This document shows positions 14,039 to 20,955 of a DNA stretch of 22,420 bases, one piece after another. The translations under genes and the position numbers were made by a program. Under the pieces are notes generated by a model. It worked only from the letters and a program-made list of their open reading frames with translations, was not told the origin of the DNA and made no database searches. The DNA comes from Dehalococcoidia bacterium (lineage in GTDB: Bacteria > Chloroflexota > Dehalococcoidia > Dehalococcoidales > RBG-16-60-22). The stretch covers positions 1 through 22,420 of the forward strand of contig JAUWLN010000005.1 of assembly GCA_030613665.1 (NCBI GenBank), written 5' to 3'. Each line of letters starts with the position of its first letter. The first letter of the stretch is position 1.

Positions 14039-15856
14039 ATGAAGGTTAACGTTCGGGTCATCCCTCCGGACAGAGAGCAGAAGCTGAAGGCAGGTGATAA
14101 CCTGCGCCATGCGCTTATTGAAGCCGGAATCCCCCTTGATTCGCCCTGCGGAGGGCAGGGCACATGCCTTAAATGCAAGGTGCGGCTTTCCGGGGTCAGC
14201 CGGAAATACACGCAACTGGAGCAGGAGAAGCTGTCTCCGGAGGAATTGGATGAAGGCTGGCATCTTGCCTGTCAGGTCGCAGTGGAAGAACCCGGTGAGG
14301 TCCGCCTTCCCGAGATGGAGATTTCGCGGGCCAAGGCAAGCTTCGGCCTGCTTGGAGAGGAAATTCCCCTGCAACCCAATGTCCGGAGCCTTCCTTTCGA
14401 ACTGAGCAAGCCTTCGATAAAGGACCAGCGGGCGGACTGGAATCGCCTCACCGAATATCTGGAGCAGACAGCCTCTGGACCGGTAAGCATCGAACTGCCC
14501 TTGCTGCGAGAGCTATCTTCCAATCTCAGGGAATGGAATTTTAGCGGGGAGGCGCTGGTGGTGGGGAACGAAGTGGTGGCGCTCGACCCGCCCGGTTCCG
14601 CCGGTGACGTGTTGGGCATGGCCATAGATATCGGCACCACCACGCTGGCGGCAGCGCTGGTGGACCTGGCTACGGGGAAGGTGGTCGCCCTTGATGCGGA
14701 ACTCAATCCTCAGATTAACTTCGGTGCCGATGTTATTTCACGTATCATGTATGCGCAGGGTGCTCCCGAAAAGCGGGAAAACCTGCAAAAAGAACTGGTC
14801 AGGGGACTCAATCAGTTGATTCTGCGGCTGTGCCGGAACTCCCGCCGGGAACGAGGCCGTATCTTCGAGGCCACGGTGGCGGGCAATACCACCATGGTCC
14901 ACACACTGCTGGGGCTGGAGGCCAAAAATATAGCGCTGGCACCTTACGTCGGGGGGCTGAACCAGTCGTTCAACTTGTCGGCGGCAGAACTCGGCTTGCA
15001 GATTCATCCCGGGGGGAAGGTGCATATCATGCCGTCGATTGCCAGCTTTGTCGGTGCCGACACCGTGGCGGTAATCCTGGCGGCGGGGCTGCACCGGAGT
15101 CGCGTTCCCAGGCTCGCTATTGACATCGGCACCAACGGCGAGGTGATGCTGGCGACGGAGAAAGGTGTCCTGACCGCCTCTACGGCGGCCGGCCCCGCAT
15201 TTGAAGGTGGCCGGATAAAGTACGGTATGCGCGCCGTAAAAAGCGCCATCAGTTCTTTTCAGGCGGCTCCGGCCATGAATTACTCGGTCATTGGCGGCGG
15301 CGCCCCGAAGGGAATTTGCGGCTCCGGCCTTATTGACCTGGTGGCGGAGCTTTACCGGGCGGGGGTTCTCGACCGGAAAGGACGCATTCTCAAGCCGGCG
15401 GAGATAAGCACCGGGGCGCTGGCGAAGATGGTGAGGGTTCGTGAGGAGGCGCGGGAATTCGTTATCTTCAAAGATGAAAAAGGAGAAGTTGCGCTGACTC
15501 AGAAGGACATCCGTGAGCTGCAGCTCGCCAAAGGGGCCCTGCGCGCTGGAGTTGAACTGCTTATGAAGGAAGCGGGCGTCCGCGCCGATGATATCCAGGA
15601 GGTACTTCTTGCCGGCGTGTTCGGCAACTATATCAACCGTGAAAAGGCGGTCACCCTGGGACTGATTCCCCTTTTCCCGCTGGAGAAAATCCATTTCATC
15701 GGCAACGGGGCCATGGACGGGGCACTGCGAGCCCTGCTCAACCTCGGGGAGAGACGTCAGGCGGAGAAGATTGCTTCCGAGGCGCGGCACATCGAGCTAT
15801 CCGGGAGGTCGGACTTCGAGGACACCTTCCTGCGCTGCCTGTCGTTCGGCGATTAA
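14039..15856 (+). CDS. RACo-like ATP-dependent reductive activator of corrinoid proteins
   Basis: Reduces inactive Co(II) corrinoid back to Co(I) with ATP hydrolysis, keeping methyl-transfer proteins active. The 605-aa protein starts with a plant-type 2Fe-2S ferredoxin domain: Cys37, Cys43, Cys46 and Cys78 (CGGQGTCLKC then HLAC). A linker and middle region (about 95-190) follow, then the ASKHA ATPase/DUF4445 region with MAIDIGTTTLAAALVDL (194-210), VAGNTTMVHTLLGL, AIDIGTNGEVML, and ICGSGLIDLVAEL. This layout matches RACo of Carboxydothermus rather than the RamA type with C-terminal 4Fe-4S clusters. AGGAG lies 11 bases before the ATG, inside the previous gene, so translation is probably coupled. 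It is the last gene of the operon, before a bidirectional terminator. Confidence 0.92.
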   Translation: MKVNVRVIPPDREQKLKAGDNLRHALIEAGIPLDSPCGGQGTCLKCKVRLSGVSRKYTQLEQEKLSPEELDEGWHLACQVAVEEPGEVRLPEMEISRAKASFGLLGEEIPLQPNVRSLPFELSKPSIKDQRADWNRLTEYLEQTASGPVSIELPLLRELSSNLREWNFSGEALVVGNEVVALDPPGSAGDVLGMAIDIGTTTLAAALVDLATGKVVALDAELNPQINFGADVISRIMYAQGAPEKRENLQKELVRGLNQLILRLCRNSRRERGRIFEATVAGNTTMVHTLLGLEAKNIALAPYVGGLNQSFNLSAAELGLQIHPGGKVHIMPSIASFVGADTVAVILAAGLHRSRVPRLAIDIGTNGEVMLATEKGVLTASTAAGPAFEGGRIKYGMRAVKSAISSFQAAPAMNYSVIGGGAPKGICGSGLIDLVAELYRAGVLDRKGRILKPAEISTGALAKMVRVREEAREFVIFKDEKGEVALTQKDIRELQLAKGALRAGVELLMKEAGVRADDIQEVLLAGVFGNYINREKAVTLGLIPLFPLEKIHFIGNGAMDGALRALLNLGERRQAEKIASEARHIELSGRSDFEDTFLRCLSFGD

Positions 15857-15898
15857 AAAGCGGCGTGGCATGGCACCACGCCGCCCTTAACGTTTTTT
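15855..15898. terminator. Bidirectional intrinsic terminator between the RACo-like gene and panB
   Basis: A perfect 9-bp stem GCGGCGTGG (15860-15868) and CCACGCCGC (15876-15884) has a 7-base loop. Read on the minus strand the stem is followed directly by five T's (15859-15855), a good terminator for panB. On the plus strand a run of seven T's follows 8 bases after the stem, so plus-strand termination is plausible but weaker. The two genes converge here. Confidence 0.8.
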
Positions 15899-15924
15899 TA
15901 TTTCACGTTCCGCTGGTATGCTTT

Positions 15925-16782
15925 TTACTGTGGCGGCAGGTTCTTGAGCGTAGCCTCCAGCTTGTCGATTTCACCCTCAATCATGCGGTAGCAGTGCTTC
16001 TCTTCGGGGAACTTGCTGGTTCGGACATCCTCAATATATTCGCCAAAAGCCTTGGTAATAACCTCGGCGAGGTTGGCGTATTTTTTGACGAATTTCGGGG
16101 TGAACGCCTCGAAGTAGCCGAGCATATCGCCGATGATAAGCACTTGGCCGTCGGTGTACATGCCGGCGCCGATGCCCAGTACCGGGATACTGAGCATTTC
16201 GGAGATGATTTTACCCACTTCCGGGGGAATCGCCTCCACCAGCAGGGCAAAGGCACCCGCCTTTTCAATGGCCAGCGCGTCCTTTATCACTTCCATGGCG
16301 GTATCCGCAGTGCGCCCCTGCGCCTTGAAGCCACCCAGCTGCCCCGAACTCTGCGGCGTCAGCCCGATGTGGCCCATCACGGACATGCCCCCTTCAACGA
16401 TGCCTTCAATCTGCTTGATGACCCTCCGGCCACCTTCCAGCTTGATGGCGTCGACGCTGGCTTCTTTGAAGAACCGGCCGGCATTGGCGATGGCGTCCTC
16501 CCTGGAAACCTGGTAGGACAGGAATGGCATATCGCCGATGATGAAGGTGTTGGGAGCGCCTCTCCTGACCGTCTGGGAATGTTGAATCATCTGGTCCATG
16601 GTCATCGGTACGGTGCCGGGTAGACCGTGGACCACCATGGCGGCGCTGTCTCCGACCAGTATCATGTCGATACCTGCTTTTTCGCAGAAACTGGCCATGG
16701 GGAAATCGTAGGCGGTGAGGTAGGTGATTTTCTCACCCTTCTTTTTCATCTCCGCAAAATCGAGAACGGACTTCTTTGGCAT
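15925..16782 (-). CDS. panB: 3-methyl-2-oxobutanoate hydroxymethyltransferase PanB
   Basis: Makes ketopantoate from 2-oxoisovalerate and 5,10-methylene-tetrahydrofolate, the first step of pantothenate and coenzyme A synthesis. The 285-aa protein keeps the metal and catalytic residues of E. coli PanB at matching positions: Asp45 (VGDS), Asp84 (GDMP), Lys114 and Glu116 (IKLEGG), and Glu183 (LVEAIP). GHIGLTPQS (137-145) and GIGAGMYTDGQ (203-213) are present. It differs from the classical group where GDSLGM is GDSAAM and the usual G-x-DST is GLPGT, so it belongs to a more diverged clade. AAAGGAGG lies 10 bases before the ATG. It is 20 bases downstream of the TIM-barrel gene and has no panC or panD beside it in this window. 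Confidence 0.9.
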   Translation of the reverse strand: MPKKSVLDFAEMKKKGEKITYLTAYDFPMASFCEKAGIDMILVGDSAAMVVHGLPGTVPMTMDQMIQHSQTVRRGAPNTFIIGDMPFLSYQVSREDAIANAGRFFKEASVDAIKLEGGRRVIKQIEGIVEGGMSVMGHIGLTPQSSGQLGGFKAQGRTADTAMEVIKDALAIEKAGAFALLVEAIPPEVGKIISEMLSIPVLGIGAGMYTDGQVLIIGDMLGYFEAFTPKFVKKYANLAEVITKAFGEYIEDVRTSKFPEEKHCYRMIEGEIDKLEATLKNLPPQ

Positions 16783-16802
16783 TATTTTTAATCCTCCTTT
16801 GG

Positions 16803-17738
16803 TTACTTTGACACAGGCACCCGCAGGTCTTCCGGCCCCTGCTTTGACACTTTCAGTTCCGGGTGAACTTGGCTTACCAGTTCGATTATGTTCTTGATGG
16901 AGCGGATCTTTTCCCTGCCCAGCTCCGCCAGCATGTCGTCGGACATGCCCCAGGGCATGTACATGCCCAGCCCCGGCCCCGGCTCCATCTTGAAGTAGCA
17001 GGGTGAGGCCACGCGGGCGATTTCCGGGGTCTCAAAGATGCGGTTAAAGCCGCCCATTGAGTTCCAGAGCTGAATATGGACGTCGAGAGGGATATCTACC
17101 ACGCTCCTGATTGAAGCCAGTTCGGGCAGCGTCAGGTCAGCCACGGGGTTGCAGCTGTCTGCCCCGAGAGACTCCACCAGCTTGACGCCGGTGGCATTAG
17201 CGTGACCGGCGAAGATGGAGACCTTGAAAACGATGTCCTCGGGGAAGTCGCCATTCTGTTTCATGGTGTTGAGCAGGGAAAGGACTCCCTCGTCCCAGAC
17301 CAGGAAGCCGCGAAAACCGAGCTCGATGCAGCGTTCAATATCCATCAGGTAATGTCTGATGGAATCCATTCCTCTCATCCTCAGCCCGGAAATGGCTCCT
17401 TCTGGAGTGGCAATCTGCCGGCCGGTGTACCAGGTAGGTCTCGGTCCCGGAGTCATAATAACTTCCACCTGGTTGTCGCGGGCGATTTTGGCAAATTCGG
17501 CTAATTGTTCCCGGGTGAGCATGGACGCTCCCCGCACCACGGAAATAGAGCGGTGGAAGGGCACCCCCTGCTTCTTAGCTTCGTCGCATGTTGCCGCCAG
17601 GACTTTGGGGGTCTCCATCCCGGAAATCTCCACGCGATAATGCGCGCCGTCAGGGAAGGTTTTGGGCGAGCTTGGCAGGGCAAAAAGGTCGCCACTGGGA
17701 AACCCCGCCTTTTCCATCGCCTGCGCTATTTTCTCCAT
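16803..17738 (-). CDS. TIM-barrel protein, possibly peptidase U32-like
   Basis: A 311-aa protein with no signal peptide or membrane segment. The start at 17738 is supported by GGAGGT 6 bases upstream; a longer frame to 17825 would run over the promoter. The alternating beta-strand and helix pattern (YRVEISGM, VEVIMTPGPRPTW, GFRGFLVWDEGVLS, FKVSIFAGHANATG, IPLDVHIQLWNSMGGF) suggests a TIM barrel. The overall look recalls proteins annotated as U32 family peptidase, but I cannot see a firm U32 signature, so the family call is tentative. It is cotranscribed with panB, 20 bases apart. Conserved acidic and His residues in the strands hint at an enzyme; no function is assigned. Confidence 0.6.
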   Translation of the reverse strand: MEKIAQAMEKAGFPSGDLFALPSSPKTFPDGAHYRVEISGMETPKVLAATCDEAKKQGVPFHRSISVVRGASMLTREQLAEFAKIARDNQVEVIMTPGPRPTWYTGRQIATPEGAISGLRMRGMDSIRHYLMDIERCIELGFRGFLVWDEGVLSLLNTMKQNGDFPEDIVFKVSIFAGHANATGVKLVESLGADSCNPVADLTLPELASIRSVVDIPLDVHIQLWNSMGGFNRIFETPEIARVASPCYFKMEPGPGLGMYMPWGMSDDMLAELGREKIRSIKNIIELVSQVHPELKVSKQGPEDLRVPVSK

Positions 17739-17801
17739 GTATGTACCTCCATCGTAGTTGGGATTCAGAATTGGTCTCGTTAGAAACCCGATGAAAAGCT
17801 T

Positions 17802-17825
17802 ATTATATTGCTCTTTTCTTGTCAA
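17802..17825 (-). promoter_or_regulatory. Candidate promoter for the TIM-barrel gene and panB
   Basis: On the minus strand a perfect TTGACA (17825-17820) and a perfect TATAAT (17807-17802) are present, but only 12 bases apart instead of 16-18. No acceptable -35 is found at the normal distance. The site lies between the nth stop and the downstream start codon, about 64 bases before the ATG. Confidence 0.4.
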
Positions 17826-17837
17826 GGAAATTCGCTT

Positions 17838-18506
17838 TTAGAGTTGCCTTTGCCGGAAATAAAGACAGAGGCCGTTCAATACACAGTCGTCACAGCGGGG
17901 ACGCTGCGCCCGGCAAACCTTTCTTCCGTGTTCGATAAAAAGTACATGAAACGGGTAGACCTTCTCCGGTGGCACCAGGCTTTCCAGCCGCCGGTGGGCT
18001 TTCTCCACCGTGGTCCTGTCATCGATAATCCCGAGCCTCCTGGCCACGCGGTATACGTGGGTGTCTACCGGCAGGGCCGGCCGGCGCAGAGAAAACAGAA
18101 AGACGCAGCTGGCCGTCTTGGTGCCCACCCCCGGCAGCTGCTTCAGCCAGTCCCTGGCCTCGTCCAGGGGAAGGTCATTTAAGAAGTCGAGCTCCAGTCG
18201 CCCCCGCTGCTGCCGGATTTCCCCGAGCGCCTGCTTGATGCGCCCCGCCTTGATTTCCCCCAGCCCGCCGCTTCTTATGGCGGCAGCAATCTCGTTCACG
18301 TCAGCCGACACTACATCCTCCCAGCGAGGGAACGAAGCCTGAAGAGAACGGAAAGCCCTCCCGGAATTTGTGTCCGAGGTATTCTGAGAAAGAATGGTCT
18401 GGACCAGCACGTTCAGCGGGCTATCGTGTGGCCGCCAGTCGCGCTCGCCGTACTCGTCGATTAGAAGGGCCAGGATTTGTCCGATAGAAAAGTCCGGCGC
18501 TTGAAT
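17838..18506 (-). CDS. Endonuclease III-like DNA glycosylase (HhH-GPD, 4Fe-4S), probable AUU start
   Basis: Base-excision repair glycosylase/AP lyase of the Nth superfamily. From the proposed ATT at 18506 it has 222 aa, close to E. coli Nth (211). The catalytic lysine is Lys130 in the helix-hairpin-helix LPGVGTKTAS, the catalytic aspartate is Asp148 in LPVDTHVYR, and the iron-sulfur ligands have the exact C-x6-C-x2-C-x5-C spacing (Cys198, 205, 208, 214). The first ATG/GTG/TTG start in frame is a GTG at 18410, but it would remove about 32 residues that fit the family's first helix (IGQILALLIDEYGERDWRP) and would begin inside the conserved LVQTILSQNTSD block. AGGAG at 18519-18515, right after the ligase stop, is 8 bases from ATT. 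It is last in the iorAB-ligase unit. Substrate range beyond the Nth type is not predictable. Confidence 0.85.
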   Translation of the reverse strand: MQAPDFSIGQILALLIDEYGERDWRPHDSPLNVLVQTILSQNTSDTNSGRAFRSLQASFPRWEDVVSADVNEIAAAIRSGGLGEIKAGRIKQALGEIRQQRGRLELDFLNDLPLDEARDWLKQLPGVGTKTASCVFLFSLRRPALPVDTHVYRVARRLGIIDDRTTVEKAHRRLESLVPPEKVYPFHVLFIEHGRKVCRAQRPRCDDCVLNGLCLYFRQRQL

Positions 18507-18512
18507 AAGTCC

Positions 18513-18519
18513 CTCTCCT
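18513..18519 (-). promoter_or_regulatory. Ribosome-binding site deciding the nth-homologue start
   Basis: AGGAGAG lies immediately after the ligase TAG on the minus strand. It points to an ATT codon 8 bases beyond AGGAG. No ATG, GTG or TTG occurs in frame within normal distance. This is the main support for a non-canonical start. Confidence 0.6.
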
Positions 18520-20310
18520 CTAGGCGTATATTGCCAGCCCCTTTTCTTCCAGTGATTTCTTATATTCCAGCCTCAATTCGGGGATAAGCACCAGGCCCTT
18601 GAAGTTTGCCGGAATATCGGCAAAGCGGATATAATCGGGCCGGAAGCCTTTGGGGACTCTTTTGCAGGCCTGGTCGATGAAATCGGATTCCAGCTGCGGA
18701 CGCTTATCCGCCGCCTCCGGGCCGAGCTGAATGGTAACACAGCAGCTGTCTTCATGTTCGCTTTCAACGCGCAGCCCGATTACCGCCAACCGGAATTGCT
18801 CCTTTTTCAGGTTGAAATCTTCAACCAGCACCTTTGATAGCTCGTCGGCAATCTGGTCATACGAATAATTAGCCCCACCGCGAATCAGAAGCGCCGAATC
18901 CCTGGTCATCCAGTAATAGTCCAGTTCCCCATCCGCTTCATTCTTTAAGGCAAAGACGACATCCCGCAGGCCGGTGTACCATCCTTCCTGGAAGGCAGAT
19001 TCGGTGGCTTCGGTATCGCCCACGTAGTGACTCATGATATTTGCCCCCTGGGTAACAAGGTACCCGGGTTCGCCGATACCGCAGGTACGAAAATAATCTT
19101 CGTGGGCGGGGTCGATTGACTTGACGGCTTTGACCCGCGTGAAAGGAGAATGGTCCCGGCCGATGTAGTAGCCGACTATGCTTTCATCGTTATAAGAGTG
19201 CGACCAGCCGGCCTCGAACGCTTTTCTCAGTTCCTCCTGGGATAATGACCTCGGCGTTGCCATCACCTGAAGGCAGGTTTCGGTGGAGCCGAAGCGGACA
19301 ATGGGCAGATGATTGCTGAATTCAAGCATACGCTGGATGGTGGTTGGCCCGACAGGCGCCGAGCCTATCATCATATCTGTTTTGCTGAGCGCGTCTTTTA
19401 TCTCGTCCAGTGCCACCGGCAGTTCCGAGCGATTATGGAGCTCTTCCAGGAAATCAACGTGTCGGGAGACCATGGGCGCAATGAGGAGGTCTCGTTTGCG
19501 CTGCGCCGCATCTACCAGTATCTTCCAGTAAAGGGTGGCGTAGCGTGGCAAGAGGTATATTCTGGTGCCACTGCGCCGCATACTCCAGTCCAGGAAGGCG
19601 GTCGAGTTGGTATGGTGTAGAGGATTAGCCAGCAAGATGTCCAGTTGCGTAGTTTCAGATACGTCAAAATAGTGCTCAAAGGTGAGCCTGTTGGCCAGGT
19701 AGTTCCCGTATGATAGACTGGCACCCTTGGGTTCGCCGGTGGTGCCGGAAGTAAAGATGACCATTTTTTCGTCGTCCTGACGCAGCTCGGCGTGCCTCCA
19801 GCTACCGGCACCTTTATATGCTTCCAGTTTTTCGGCGGCAAGGACGGATTTGATACAGGCTCTGGACTTTATCTCTTCTATCCGGGGGGCAAATTCTTCG
19901 TCGAAGATTATGAATTTGGCACCCGTCATCCCGGCCTTGGTAACGATGCGTTCATCGTCATCTGCCTGCCAGTTTACGGTCACCGGAACACATCCCAAAA
20001 AGACCGACGCCAGCCTGAGTATGGCATCGTATAAATTGTTATGGGAAAAACAGTGCAATATACGGTCGCTTTTTTCTACGCCGTTATCGGCGAGATAGCC
20101 GGCTCCAGAACCGGCCAGGTCCCAGAACTCGCCTCTGGTCAAGGTTCTTTTCTTTATCTGCTTGCCGGCAAAGGAATAGTATTCCAGGAAAGGCTGTTCC
20201 CTATCCTCAAAGGCCGCCTGGTATTCTTCCTGAGGTGATGCGTAAGGGCTCAGGGAAGTAACCGGCATGCCGGTGCTCAGGAGACGCAACTCGTCCTTAA
20301 ATATATTCAT
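18520..20310 (-). CDS. Divergent AMP-binding (ANL superfamily) ligase
   Basis: A 596-aa adenylate-forming-type protein. The P-loop A3 motif IFTSGTTGEPKG is intact (about 184-195), as are PLHHTN (A4-like) and RFGSTET (A5, normally YGxTE). Two later motifs deviate. A7, normally YxTGD, reads WYTGLRD. The A10 motif, normally P-x-T-x-x-G-K, reads PANFKGLVL (567-575), with Leu573 where the catalytic lysine belongs. A8 keeps Arg and GG (RDSALLIRGGANYS). The lysine is needed for adenylate formation in typical acyl-CoA synthetases, so the enzyme may catalyse only the thioester half-reaction, use another lysine (Lys571 is close), or act differently. It starts 15 bases after iorB without a clear Shine-Dalgarno site, and its stop overlaps the nth ribosome-binding region. 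Context suggests an aryl or branched acid as substrate; this is inference. Confidence 0.82.
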   Translation of the reverse strand: MNIFKDELRLLSTGMPVTSLSPYASPQEEYQAAFEDREQPFLEYYSFAGKQIKKRTLTRGEFWDLAGSGAGYLADNGVEKSDRILHCFSHNNLYDAILRLASVFLGCVPVTVNWQADDDERIVTKAGMTGAKFIIFDEEFAPRIEEIKSRACIKSVLAAEKLEAYKGAGSWRHAELRQDDEKMVIFTSGTTGEPKGASLSYGNYLANRLTFEHYFDVSETTQLDILLANPLHHTNSTAFLDWSMRRSGTRIYLLPRYATLYWKILVDAAQRKRDLLIAPMVSRHVDFLEELHNRSELPVALDEIKDALSKTDMMIGSAPVGPTTIQRMLEFSNHLPIVRFGSTETCLQVMATPRSLSQEELRKAFEAGWSHSYNDESIVGYYIGRDHSPFTRVKAVKSIDPAHEDYFRTCGIGEPGYLVTQGANIMSHYVGDTEATESAFQEGWYTGLRDVVFALKNEADGELDYYWMTRDSALLIRGGANYSYDQIADELSKVLVEDFNLKKEQFRLAVIGLRVESEHEDSCCVTIQLGPEAADKRPQLESDFIDQACKRVPKGFRPDYIRFADIPANFKGLVLIPELRLEYKKSLEEKGLAIYA

Positions 20311-20325
20311 ATAGTCTTAGGGCAA

Positions 20326-20955
20326 CTAATTACTGGCCTTCGCCTTCGACGCTACTGACTCCATCCCCAGACCGAGCGCTTTCAGGTTCAGTTTAACCCT
20401 GTCCGGGGTGAAGCTGGCCTTGAGCTCTGCCGCGATATCTTCTCTGGTGAGGGGGAGTAAATTGAGCCCGATTAATCCTCCGAGGATTATGACATTGGCC
20501 ACGATAGGGGCTCCCAGCTTCAGGCCGATGCCGGTGGCATCCAGGAACCAGGCCGATGCCGAGAGTTCCCTGATGCCCTCCTTGAGTGCTTCGTATTCCG
20601 GATACCGGTCCTTTCGGGAGAGAACTGATACTGGAAAGAGAGGGTTGAAATTGGTTATGGTAGTTACCTTCGGGTTTCCATACCTGACCAGCATTCTCAG
20701 GGTTTCCAGGGGTTCGAGGCTGAGAATGACATGGGCTTGACCTTCCGGGATAAGCGGGCCGAACAGCATCTTTTCTGATATCCGCACATTGCTCATTACC
20801 CCCCCGCCCCTTTGTGCCACCCCCAGCGTCTCACCTATGGCGACATGGTAGCCTTTTCTTAACAGGCAACGGCCGATAAGGCGGGAAAGCAGGATATTCC
20901 CCTGGCCGCCAACCCCGCTGATCACCACATTCAAAGGGTCATCGTGATATGTCAT
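20326..20955 (-). CDS. iorB: Indolepyruvate:ferredoxin oxidoreductase, beta subunit
   Basis: Subunit of the enzyme that oxidatively decarboxylates aryl pyruvates (from Trp, Phe, Tyr) to arylacetyl-CoA, with ferredoxin as electron acceptor. The 209-aa protein is the gamma-type (POR/KOR gamma) domain: VVISGVGGQGNILLSRLIG near the start, the block ETLGVAQRGGGVMSNVRIS (about 42-60), and VILGGLIGLN (about 155-164). It has no cysteine cluster, as expected for this subunit. GGAGGTG precedes the ATG, and the ATG overlaps the iorA stop by one base (TAATG), indicating coupled translation. It is followed by the AMP-binding ligase gene. Confidence 0.93.
   Translation of the reverse strand: MTYHDDPLNVVISGVGGQGNILLSRLIGRCLLRKGYHVAIGETLGVAQRGGGVMSNVRISEKMLFGPLIPEGQAHVILSLEPLETLRMLVRYGNPKVTTITNFNPLFPVSVLSRKDRYPEYEALKEGIRELSASAWFLDATGIGLKLGAPIVANVIILGGLIGLNLLPLTREDIAAELKASFTPDRVKLNLKALGLGMESVASKAKASN

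Noticed and set aside
17739..17825. Longer start for the TIM-barrel gene at 17825
   Set aside because: It would cover the candidate promoter, has no ribosome-binding site, and the internal ATG at 17738 has GGAGGT at ideal distance.
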